A DNA stretch of 6,870 bases from CAZIDL01 sp964537825 (GTDB taxonomy: Bacteria > Bacteroidota > Bacteroidia > Flavobacteriales_D > CAYVSK01). The position numbers were made by a program, and so were the translations under genes. Numbering within the stretch: the first letter of the stretch is position 1; every line of letters begins with the position of its first letter. Below the pieces are notes generated by a model. The model had not been told where the DNA came from and did no database searches. It saw nothing but the letters and a program-made list of their open reading frames with translations. Location of the stretch: assembly GCA_964537825.1 (NCBI GenBank), contig CAZIDL010000099.1, positions 1 through 6,870 on the forward strand. The letters are read 5' to 3'. Positions 1 to 5,978 of this stretch are shown one piece after another.

Positions 1-264
1 ATCGTATCGAGCTGGTGGACTTGGTATTTCGGATGCGCCTTCGGTGCGCGGAATTACGTGGAATACCTCGCTCCTTTCAGCATCCCGCTCGGATACCTCC
101 TCTTCTATACCCGATCAATGGGGCTCAAGCTTTTTTTCGGGGCCCTGGTCCTGCTCTTCATCTACGCCAACCTGGACCTGGTCTACTATTACGATGGCTG
201 TTTCTACGGAGGCGTTTGGGACTGGGATACCTATTGGGGATTCTACCAGCCTATTTCCCGATGA
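1..264 (+). CDS. C-terminal end of a polytopic membrane protein, PMT/GT39-like glycosyltransferase family (5' partial)
   Basis: The frame is open from the first base and gives 87 residues ending in TGA; the true start lies outside the window. The fragment opens SSWWTWYFGCAFGARNYVEY, followed by a hydrophobic segment (LAPFSIPLGYLLFY) and, after a short basic turn, a second one (LKLFFGALVLLFIYANL). The tail is rich in Tyr and Trp. From memory of the family, the W-W-x-W-x-x-G-x-x-F/Y-G-x-R block followed by a hydrophobic helix is typical of the last part of large Bacteroidota inner-membrane proteins related to dolichyl-phosphate-mannose mannosyltransferases (GT39/ArnT-like), which move sugars from polyprenyl carriers. 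That assignment is inference from a short piece, and the catalytic N-terminal part is not visible. The last 14 bases overlap the convergent lipoprotein gene. Confidence 0.62.
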   Translation: MVSSWWTWYFGCAFGARNYVEYLAPFSIPLGYLLFYTRSMGLKLFFGALVLLFIYANLDLVYYYDGCFYGGVWDWDTYWGFYQPISR

Positions 265-2290
265 TCTCGTAAGCGGTCCGCCGGTTCCTGGCCCGTCCTT
301 CCGGGGTGGAATTGTCAGCGATGGGGCGCCGCTCCCCATAACCTTTGGCCTCCATGCGATCGGGATCGATCCCCTTTTTCTTCAGGTAATCATACACCGC
401 TTTGGCACGATTCTCCGACAAGACCTGATTGTCCCGGCTAGTCCCGACGCTGTCCGTATGTCCCTGGATCTCGATGCGGAGGGAAGGGTTCTCGTTAAGA
501 AAGCGATAGAGCTTGTCGAGTTCCACACGGGATTCTTTCTTCAGGTCGTATTTGGCTGTTTCAAAAAAGACGTTCTCCAGAACCACGCTCTTGCCCGTAT
601 CGATCGGTTGCAGCGCCACGTTCTTTTTCACCGGATCACCTCGTGTGCCTTTTTCATCGAGCACGAAATGCTCGCTATGGAACATGTATCCCTTCTTGTC
701 AACGCTCAGCGCATACTTGCGACCGATCGGCAGGGGGACCAAAAAAGAACCGTTCTTAGCGTCCGATCGAGAGCGCGTGATCAGATCCCCTGAACGAAGC
801 TCCTTCAAACGGAACTCCGCTTCCAACGGTTCACCCGTTTCAGCGTCCACCACCTTCCCTTTCATGTAAGTGACCGGATCGGCTTGCACATCCTCCGGAA
901 GCTGGAAGCGATAGAGGTCCAATCCCCCATATCCTCCTTCCCGGTCCGATCCGAAGTAAGCATGCTTCCCGTCCGGTGATACCAAAAGGCTGTTCTCTTG
1001 TTGGTGGGTATTGATCGGATATCCCAGGTTCTGAGGTTCGCTCCAGCTTCCATCAGCCTGCTTTTTTGAATAGAAAATGTCAAGCCCTCCCATTCCGGGA
1101 TGGCCGTTGGAAGAGAAATAAAGCGTGCGTCCGTCGGGATGGATGAACACGGACTCTTCCTTATATGGGGTGTTGATCGTGGAGGAGAGCTTTTTTGGTT
1201 CGGACCATTTTCCATCCTCCTTGAGCTCGCTCTTATAAATATCCTGTTCCTTCACCCCTTTCGTGGTGATCTTTCCCCTTACGAAATAGAGGGTTTTCCC
1301 GTCCGGTGCCATGGACGGCTGTGATTCCCAATTGCGGGTATTGATCGGACCTCCCAGGTTCTGGGGCTGAAGCCATTCCCCTCCCACTTTCTTCGTGGCA
1401 AAAAGGTCACAGCTCCCTTTTCCTTTCCGTCCAGGCCCATATCCGCCCAGAGCCGCACAGGCAGTGAAGATCAACAGGTCCCCGTTCGGTGCAAGGGTCG
1501 GTGCTCCCTCGTTGTACATCGTATTGATCGGGGCCTTGAGATTTTTGGCCTTCTGCCATTCCCCCTCTCGTTTCACTGAGGAAAAGAAGTCCTCATGGGA
1601 ACCCCGGGGGTGCTTCCGGTCCCGGATCCTCCGGGTGAAGAGCAGGGTTTGCTGATCCACCGTAAGACAGGGAAAATACTCCGGGTATTCGCTATTGACC
1701 CCTTTCCCCAGGTTCTTAGGCTCGAAGGGAACGGGATCCTCCTTTGCTTTTTGGGCGAACCTCGCTGATTCCAGCATAAGCTGAGCCCGGCCTCCAAGCC
1801 CTTCTCCCCTACCGGCCATTCCACCGTATTTCTCGAGCTTCTTCTCAGCTTTTGCATATGCTCCTTTCGACATATCCTGGCTCGCCAGTACGAGAAGTGC
1901 TTCAGGATAAAAGGTGGGATCTTCTTCCACAAGCCTTCGATAATGTTCGAGGGCTTTTTTGGTCTCCCCCATCTCTCCGTGGAATTCAGCGAGCAATCGG
2001 TGAGCGTTCAGAAAATCGGGATCGATCTTGAGGGCTTTCTTCAGTTCTTTCCGAACCGTTTTTCGCCAATCATCCTTTTGCTTGCGCTTGCTACCGCGAC
2101 GACGCCCCCCTCTTCCTCTTTGTCTTCCGGATCCCATACCACCCCGCTTCTCGTAGGCTTCTTTAGCCGTATTGTACTTTTTCTCCGCCCTTCGGCTATC
2201 CGTTCGAAGGCTTTCATCCTTCACCGAACAAGCCCCGAGCATCAGCATACCCAAGAGGAAGAAGAGAGGATAGAGGGATCTTAAGGCCAT
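251..2290 (-). CDS. PorE-like OmpA-family lipoprotein (TPR, PD40 beta-propeller, CRD, OmpA C-terminal domain)
   Basis: This is a 679-residue envelope lipoprotein. Residues 1-20 form a signal peptide ending in a lipobox (LGAC, lipidated Cys21). A basic Gly/Arg-rich linker follows (about 50-77), then TPR-like helices (about 78-155, e.g. NAHRLLAEFHGEMGETKKAL). Five PD40/WD40-like beta-propeller repeats span about 192-467. A carboxypeptidase-regulatory-like domain (CRD) spans about 475-562 (KGKVVDAETGEPLEAEF). An OmpA_C domain spans about 568-679. The OmpA part keeps GHTDSVG, with Asp613 and Arg628 15 residues apart, the spacing of the diaminopimelate-binding pair in Acinetobacter OmpA, so peptidoglycan binding is likely. 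TPR-propeller-CRD-OmpA plus a lipid anchor is the layout of Porphyromonas PorE (PG1058), which is associated with T9SS. Many Bacteroidota carry several such paralogues, so true orthology is not proven. The ATG lies 1 bp after the queE stop, implying coupled translation. Confidence 0.9.
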   Translation of the reverse strand: MALRSLYPLFFLLGMLMLGACSVKDESLRTDSRRAEKKYNTAKEAYEKRGGMGSGRQRGRGGRRRGSKRKQKDDWRKTVRKELKKALKIDPDFLNAHRLLAEFHGEMGETKKALEHYRRLVEEDPTFYPEALLVLASQDMSKGAYAKAEKKLEKYGGMAGRGEGLGGRAQLMLESARFAQKAKEDPVPFEPKNLGKGVNSEYPEYFPCLTVDQQTLLFTRRIRDRKHPRGSHEDFFSSVKREGEWQKAKNLKAPINTMYNEGAPTLAPNGDLLIFTACAALGGYGPGRKGKGSCDLFATKKVGGEWLQPQNLGGPINTRNWESQPSMAPDGKTLYFVRGKITTKGVKEQDIYKSELKEDGKWSEPKKLSSTINTPYKEESVFIHPDGRTLYFSSNGHPGMGGLDIFYSKKQADGSWSEPQNLGYPINTHQQENSLLVSPDGKHAYFGSDREGGYGGLDLYRFQLPEDVQADPVTYMKGKVVDAETGEPLEAEFRLKELRSGDLITRSRSDAKNGSFLVPLPIGRKYALSVDKKGYMFHSEHFVLDEKGTRGDPVKKNVALQPIDTGKSVVLENVFFETAKYDLKKESRVELDKLYRFLNENPSLRIEIQGHTDSVGTSRDNQVLSENRAKAVYDYLKKKGIDPDRMEAKGYGERRPIADNSTPEGRARNRRTAYEIIGK
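890..1717 (-). repeat. Five degenerate coding repeats encoding PD40 beta-propeller blades
   Basis: The lipoprotein gene contains five in-frame repeats of about 160-180 bp. Each encodes a segment like NLGGPINT, then x3-4-E-x6-7-APDGKTLYF (residues about 192, 248, 309, 366 and 419 onward). At DNA level a GTATTGATCGG-like core recurs on the plus strand near 1007, 1167, 1337, 1519 and 1690. The 12-mer GGTATTGATCGG is identical at 1007-1018 and 1337-1348. These are protein-domain repeats rather than a mobile or regulatory repeat. Five blades are visible; a closed propeller usually has six or more, so one blade may be too diverged for me to see. Confidence 0.75.
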
Positions 2291-2291
2291 T

Positions 2292-2942
2292 TCAGGGAAG
2301 TCGAAGATACTTGTGGGCCTGGACCGAAATGCGCCATTTCGGATGTTGCCGGATATAGGATATTATGAGCTCACTGCTCCGTTCAACCCTTTCCCACTGC
2401 GGTTGAAGGAAGAGCTTGCAATCCGCTCTGACCTTTGAAGCTTCTTGCTCCGCCCATTCGAGATCCCGGCGGTCATGGACCACGACCTTGAGCTCGTCGG
2501 CCAATGCATAATAGCTCTCGTAGGGAGGGCTGAACCGTTTGGGCGACAAACAGAGCCAGTCGAAGCTCCCACTAAGGGGATGAGCACCAGAGGTCTCCAG
2601 ATGAACTGAGATATCCGCCGCATGTAAGGCATCCGTAAGAAGGGTCAGGGGGTGAGAGGTGGGCTCACCTCCCGTAAGCACCACCGTACGGACCTGCTCC
2701 ATTTTCACCTCCTCAAGGATATCCTCAACCTTGTAATTCGGGTGAACATCCGCATCCCAGCTTTCCTTGGTGTCACACCATGGGCATCCGACATCGCAAC
2801 CCCCGAGGCGAACGAACTGGACCGGCGTCCCCGTATGGTGCCCCTCCCCCTGCACGGAGAAGAAGGTTTCGACCACAGGAAGCTCGCTCCCATCCGCTTT
2901 TAAGCCCTCTTCCTTCACTATGGAGGCTTTGGGAGTATCCAT
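2292..2942 (-). CDS. queE: 7-carboxy-7-deazaguanine synthase QueE (radical SAM)
   Basis: The 216-residue protein is a radical SAM enzyme. In this family it converts 6-carboxy-5,6,7,8-tetrahydropterin to 7-carboxy-7-deazaguanine, the step that builds the deazapurine core of preQ0 and queuosine in the cytoplasm. Seen directly: VETFFSVQGEG (24-34), the CX3CX2C cluster motif Cys49/Cys53/Cys56 in CDVGCPWCDTKESWD, GGEP (91-94) for SAM binding, ETSG (116-119), LSPKRF (132-137) and the C-terminal QAHKYLRLP. CX3CX2C is the usual QueE form. Length is normal for the family, with a roughly 20-residue N-terminal lead before the conserved core. This ATG is the only Met before the core. The gene starts 14 bp after the methyltransferase stop and ends 1 bp before the PorE-like gene. 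Partner genes queC, queD and queF are not in the window. Confidence 0.95.
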   Translation of the reverse strand: MDTPKASIVKEEGLKADGSELPVVETFFSVQGEGHHTGTPVQFVRLGGCDVGCPWCDTKESWDADVHPNYKVEDILEEVKMEQVRTVVLTGGEPTSHPLTLLTDALHAADISVHLETSGAHPLSGSFDWLCLSPKRFSPPYESYYALADELKVVVHDRRDLEWAEQEASKVRADCKLFLQPQWERVERSSELIISYIRQHPKWRISVQAHKYLRLP

Positions 2943-2956
2943 TCAGAGAGCCTGCT

Positions 2957-3529
2957 TCACTTCTTTTGAAGTTCTCCACCGGGCTTGCAGGTATAGATGA
3001 AGGCCGGAGGGAGGTTATAGGCCATGAAATCGAGCTTGACCTCGCCGAAGAGACGTTTGAAGTAGCGGTAAGCTTGGAGGGAATATTGGAACTGGAAAAA
3101 GACCCCGTCCTCGCCGAGCAACTCGATAGAGCCGGTCATGATCCGATCCTTAACCTCTTTGGGAATAATGGTGAAGGGGATCGAGGAAAGCACCACATCC
3201 ACCGAATCCACACCGTAAGCCTCGAGGCGCTCCTTGATATGTTCAGCAGAGCCTACAAGGACCACGAGGCGGGGATCTTCGATCCGCTGGAGCTGCTGGC
3301 AAAAGGTCTCGTTGGTCTCGAAGACGAAAAGACGAGCTTCCGGATCCATGTTCTTGAGGATCTCTCTCGTGATCGTGCCGGTCCCGGCGCCAAGCTCCAC
3401 GAAGGTCCGATCCCGGTCAAAGTCGATGGCCTTCATCAACTTCTTGGCGAGCAAGCGCGAACTCGGTGCGATCGCCCCCACCTGGTTCTTTTTCTTCAGG
3501 AACTGAGAAAGAAAGTTGGATCGTCCCAT
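2957..3529 (-). CDS. PmtA-type SAM-dependent methyltransferase (phospholipid N-methyltransferase / rRNA adenine dimethylase-like family)
   Basis: With the start at 3529 the product is 190 residues, a usual length for this family. It opens FLSQFLKKKNQVGAIAPSSR (6-25), a block typical of COG3963 phospholipid N-methyltransferases. SAM motif I follows (FVELGAGTG, 43-51), an acidic motif II (FETN, Glu71) and SSIPF (115-119) in the motif IV position. The C-terminal part carries NLPPAFIYTC (172-181). Family members include PmtA, which methylates phosphatidylethanolamine, but automatic annotation often labels them rRNA adenine methyltransferases. The actual substrate cannot be read here. The frame stays open upstream to 3661, which would overlap the protease gene, and an alternative ATG lies at 3559. 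The 3529 start has an AAGGGA ribosome site and gives an adequate leader from the predicted promoter. Probable first gene of an operon with queE and the PorE-like gene. Confidence 0.85.
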   Translation of the reverse strand: MGRSNFLSQFLKKKNQVGAIAPSSRLLAKKLMKAIDFDRDRTFVELGAGTGTITREILKNMDPEARLFVFETNETFCQQLQRIEDPRLVVLVGSAEHIKERLEAYGVDSVDVVLSSIPFTIIPKEVKDRIMTGSIELLGEDGVFFQFQYSLQAYRYFKRLFGEVKLDFMAYNLPPAFIYTCKPGGELQKK

Positions 3530-3533
3530 AATT

Positions 3534-3539
3534 TCCCTT
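3534..3539 (-). promoter_or_regulatory. Ribosome binding site deciding the methyltransferase start
   Basis: On the minus strand AAGGGA lies 4 nt before the ATG at 3529. It favours this start over the ATG at 3559, where GAGGTGG sits directly against the codon, and over the longer open frame reaching 3661. Many Bacteroidota genes lack a clear Shine-Dalgarno sequence, so this is supporting rather than decisive evidence. Confidence 0.45.
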
Positions 3540-3570
3540 GGAGCCCCTTTAAGGAGCATCCACCTCAATA

Positions 3571-3588
3571 CAAAGCTATTTTTTTTTT
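3571..3588 (-). promoter_or_regulatory. Putative Bacteroidota promoter (TAnnTTTG -7 box with upstream A-tract)
   Basis: Read on the minus strand, the spacer after the protease gene contains ten consecutive A residues (plus-strand 3579-3588) immediately followed by TAGCTTTG (3571-3578). This fits the TAnnTTTG -7 consensus of the Bacteroidota primary sigma factor exactly. The -33 region has only a weak match (GTTCC around 3594-3598). Transcription would start near 3564, leaving about 35 nt before the methyltransferase start at 3529. The A-tract could act as an UP-like or bending element. The site would drive the methyltransferase-queE-PorE-like genes independently of the proteases. Confidence 0.5.
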
Positions 3589-3600
3589 GCGATGGAACCC

Positions 3601-5169
3601 TTAGCGGGCGATGACCACTTTTGTGTAAGTGTACGAACCGGGATCCATTCCATAGATCCACAGGTAATAGACCCCATCCTGCAATTCGGTAAAGGAAAAT
3701 CGATCATAAGGGGGCGAAAGCGGCCCTTTCCTGATCAAGCGGCCATCTTGGCCATTCAGTCGATAGCGCTCGGCACCCCTGGGTACTCCCGTGAGTTCAA
3801 AACGTCCGTTATTGGGTTGAGGACGGACCCTCAAATCAGGCGACATCGCACCCTTCGATCTTATACCGAGAGCAGTGCTTACAGCATTATAAGCGTCGAC
3901 CCTCCCACTCCCCAATTGACCGCTATAGGAGGGGTTCTTATCCGAAATATCGGTCGCTCCATCCTCGATCAGCTGCTCAAGCTCAGAAGGCGTGATGTTG
4001 GGATCGGCCGAAAGAACGAGCGCAGCGACCCCTGATACGAGGGGGGTCGCCATGGAAGTTCCGTTCAGGGCCCCGTACTGATCCCCACTTCCACCGGAGA
4101 GACTGCTCTCGATAGAAGTTCCGGGCGCCATCACATCGATCCAGTTCCCGTAATTGCTGAAAAAAGCCTTTTCATCGCTGCTGTTGGTAGCTCCGATGGC
4201 CATTACCTGGGAATGACCGGCCGGATAATGAACGCCGGTGCTGTCATCGTTCCCTGCAGCACCCATCAAGGCGATCCCTTTGCTACGAGCTTCCTGCAGA
4301 AGCACTTCCCCGACCTTGGTATTCGAATAACTTCCAAAGGACATGTTGATCACGTCCGCCCCGACCTGGATGGCATAATCCACCCCCTCATAGGCATGGG
4401 TAAGGGCCGAACCTCCTGAACTGTTCTCGGAACACTTCACAGCGATGAGCTTTGCATCATGACCCACGGAAGCGATACCCATCCCGTTATCGGTACTCGC
4501 CCCGGCGATCCCTCCAACATGCGTCCCGTGCACCCATGCCGAATTGCTACCACTCCCCGAGGGAGGATCCGGATCCCCATCTTGATCGGCCACATCGTAG
4601 CCATGCTTGTCGTCCGGATAACCGTTCAGATCATCATCCAAAGAATTCCCGTCCATTTCATCGGAATTATCCCACATAGCGGCTTTTAGGTCCTCATGCC
4701 CGGTCGAGACCGCATTATCCACGATCGCGATACGGACCGAACTGTCCCCCTTGCTGCTATCCCATGCTTTCGGGGCATTCACCTTACTCAGTGACCATTG
4801 CTGCGGATAACGGGGATCGTTCGGATCGTAGGTGGCCTGGAAATAAGGCATTTTCTCGGCCAGATCGAAGGTGTTGGCACTCTGTAAAGCCTGGACCAAT
4901 TGATCCACCTCGCTGCTATCACTGAATTCGATCCGGTAGAAACTGGGCGCGTTCTGAAGGGTACCCGCGATCGTATCGATACCGTGCTCGAGGATGAGGG
5001 AATCGAGATAGGCATTCGAGCCCGGAACGTAAGGGTCTAGCTGAAGGGAAGAGTTATTCGTGTCCTGACGCGCATAGACGACCCCGTCGAGAAAATGGGG
5101 ATGAACGGTCTGAGCGTTCATATTGAGAAAATGAAGGCTCAGCACGATGAAAAAAAGAAAAGGGCGCAT
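3601..5169 (-). CDS. Secreted S8 subtilisin-like serine protease with T9SS type A C-terminal sorting domain
   Basis: The 522-residue preproprotein has a signal peptide (MRPFLFFIVLSL..., probable cleavage after NAQ at about 20) and an N-terminal propeptide region (about 25-115). The peptidase S8 domain spans about 120-436. Catalytic Asp151 (IAIVDNAV), His214 (HGTHVGGIAG) and Ser372 (NGTSMATPLVSG) are all present, as is oxyanion Asn307 (GAAGND). The usual DTG/DSG around the Asp is DNA here. Residues 167-201 are very rich in Asp and Asn, a calcium-site-like loop common in subtilases. Residues about 443-522 resemble the T9SS sorting domain: a PQPNNGRFEL start, a LNGQDGRLI middle, LQDGVYYLWIY, and a KVVIAR end. 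That domain directs passage through the outer membrane and is then removed. The start follows AAAGGA by 5 nt. It lies 48 bp behind the metallopeptidase gene and may share its transcript. Confidence 0.95.
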   Translation of the reverse strand: MRPFLFFIVLSLHFLNMNAQTVHPHFLDGVVYARQDTNNSSLQLDPYVPGSNAYLDSLILEHGIDTIAGTLQNAPSFYRIEFSDSSEVDQLVQALQSANTFDLAEKMPYFQATYDPNDPRYPQQWSLSKVNAPKAWDSSKGDSSVRIAIVDNAVSTGHEDLKAAMWDNSDEMDGNSLDDDLNGYPDDKHGYDVADQDGDPDPPSGSGSNSAWVHGTHVGGIAGASTDNGMGIASVGHDAKLIAVKCSENSSGGSALTHAYEGVDYAIQVGADVINMSFGSYSNTKVGEVLLQEARSKGIALMGAAGNDDSTGVHYPAGHSQVMAIGATNSSDEKAFFSNYGNWIDVMAPGTSIESSLSGGSGDQYGALNGTSMATPLVSGVAALVLSADPNITPSELEQLIEDGATDISDKNPSYSGQLGSGRVDAYNAVSTALGIRSKGAMSPDLRVRPQPNNGRFELTGVPRGAERYRLNGQDGRLIRKGPLSPPYDRFSFTELQDGVYYLWIYGMDPGSYTYTKVVIAR

Positions 5170-5174
5170 ACATT

Positions 5175-5180
5175 TCCTTT
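5175..5180 (-). promoter_or_regulatory. Ribosome binding site of the S8 protease gene
   Basis: On the minus strand AAAGGA ends 5 nt before the ATG at 5169. A second purine-rich copy (TAAGGA, 5185-5190) lies 10 nt further upstream. The site supports the start that yields the intact signal peptide. Confidence 0.5.
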
Positions 5181-5191
5181 AAAGTCCTTAA

Positions 5192-5211
5192 CGAAAAGCC
5201 CCTGTTCAGGG
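5192..5211 (-). terminator. Weak hairpin after the metallopeptidase gene, possible attenuator or partial terminator
   Basis: Read on the minus strand, CCCTGAACAGGG (plus 5200-5211) can form a stem of 4 bp with a GAAC loop and is followed by GCTTTTCG. It begins 6 nt after the metallopeptidase stop codon. The stem is short and only four U residues follow, so at most partial termination is expected. The two protease genes may still be co-transcribed. Confidence 0.25.
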
Positions 5212-5217
5212 TTGGAC

Positions 5218-5901
5218 CTATATCCTATAATCGGGATGCTCCTCCATAATAGCGAAAAGCTCATCCGAGGAGAGGTAGACCTGCTCCTTGTAGTGCCTGT
5301 AAGAGGGGGCGAGCTCTGCACAGTGAGCCAAATGCTCTTTAAAGGCGAGCAGCTGCCAGCCGAACCCTCGATCCACAGCGATCCGGTCGGTACGCGCTTC
5401 GATCTTCCTGCGCGAGCTTTTAAAGAGGTAGCGCAAGCCGAAATGAAAGAGGCTTCCAAGGCCCCGGTCCGTGTAATCGAGAATGTGAGCAAGTTCGTGG
5501 GCCATGATCCCGATCCGCGCTTCAAGCGAGAGCTCCTTAAAGAGCTTCCCATCAGCCCTTGGCTCCAGGGTATCGACCAGAATGCGGAAACGACGGGCGC
5601 GCGGAGCAGCTAACAGGCTTCCCGGGACAGGACGGGCGGCCATCGTGGTTCGCAAGTCACCCCGGACAAAACGGATCGGTACTTTCTTCAATTCCGGATA
5701 TGCGGATAGGGCGATAAGAAAAGGACGCCGATAGGATCGCGGAACCTCCTTCCTGTCTCCGAAAAGTCGTTCCAAAGAATCCAGCACAACTTCATCATAG
5801 CGTTCTTCAGGATGGAAGACGCGGATCTCCGGATCGGTCCCCCCGATCCCGGTCAATGGAATGAAAAACACCCCTATTATTATGAAGATGCAGCACCTCA
5901 T
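5218..5901 (-). CDS. Exported HExxH zinc metallopeptidase-like protein, family unassigned
   Basis: The 227-residue protein begins with a hydrophobic export signal (MRCCIFIIIGVFFIPLTGIGG; cleavage or anchoring not settled). It carries a zincin motif, GIMAHELAHILDY, with His135, Glu136 and His139. Thirty residues on comes EARTDRIAVDRGFG, where Glu168 is the natural third zinc ligand and Asp172 a supporting residue. This HExxH...ExxxD arrangement resembles M48-like gluzincins, but I cannot place it in a named family. Between the two motifs lies a semi-hydrophobic stretch (LGSLFHFGLRYLF). No T9SS sorting tail is present, so it probably stays in the periplasm or membrane. Substrate unknown. It is the first gene of the minus-strand block, directly upstream of the S8 protease, which suggests a joint proteolytic role or maturation of one by the other (inference). 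GCAGGA lies near the start codon. Confidence 0.8.
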   Translation of the reverse strand: MRCCIFIIIGVFFIPLTGIGGTDPEIRVFHPEERYDEVVLDSLERLFGDRKEVPRSYRRPFLIALSAYPELKKVPIRFVRGDLRTTMAARPVPGSLLAAPRARRFRILVDTLEPRADGKLFKELSLEARIGIMAHELAHILDYTDRGLGSLFHFGLRYLFKSSRRKIEARTDRIAVDRGFGWQLLAFKEHLAHCAELAPSYRHYKEQVYLSSDELFAIMEEHPDYRI

Positions 5902-5978
5902 GTTCCTGCTACGTTCTACCTATTGGAACGAAGTTCTAGCTCGATCGTTCTATATTCGAGCATCGAAGCCTATCCAAC
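5902..5978 (+). promoter_or_regulatory. Divergent intergenic region with three GTTCTA repeats and a weak plus-strand -7 box
   Basis: This 77-bp spacer separates the divergent metallopeptidase and DUF2147 genes and must hold the start signals of both. GTTCTA occurs in the same orientation at 5913-5918, 5933-5938 and 5947-5952. GAACGAAGTTC (5926-5936) is a short dyad. TATATTCG (5951-5958) is one mismatch from the TAnnTTTG -7 box on the plus strand, but no -33 element sits at the right distance. No comparable -7 box is visible for the minus strand. Operator function is only a possibility. Confidence 0.3.

Noticed and set aside
44..793. 249-codon plus-strand open frame opposite the lipoprotein 3' end
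   Set aside because: It lies antisense to the OmpA domain, whose conserved motifs are in the other strand. The translation shows no domain and the frame is open through codon bias.
890..1717. GTATTGATCGG-like repeats as a possible mobile or CRISPR-type array
   Set aside because: They are degenerate, in frame and spaced at 160-180 bp, and they encode beta-propeller blades.
3579..3588. T10 run on the plus strand as a terminator
   Set aside because: No stable hairpin precedes it on the plus strand, and on the minus strand it reads as an A-tract beside a -7 box, so promoter use is more likely.
2780..3604. 274-codon plus-strand open frame across queE and the methyltransferase
   Set aside because: Both genes beneath it have clear family motifs on the minus strand. 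This frame crosses their boundary and has no recognisable domain.
3592..4035. 147-codon plus-strand open frame over the protease C-terminal end
   Set aside because: It is antisense to the T9SS sorting domain and the Ser372 region, and shows no family resemblance.
5095..5613. 172-codon plus-strand open frame over the two protease genes
   Set aside because: It is antisense to the zincin motif and the protease start, and is a shadow frame.
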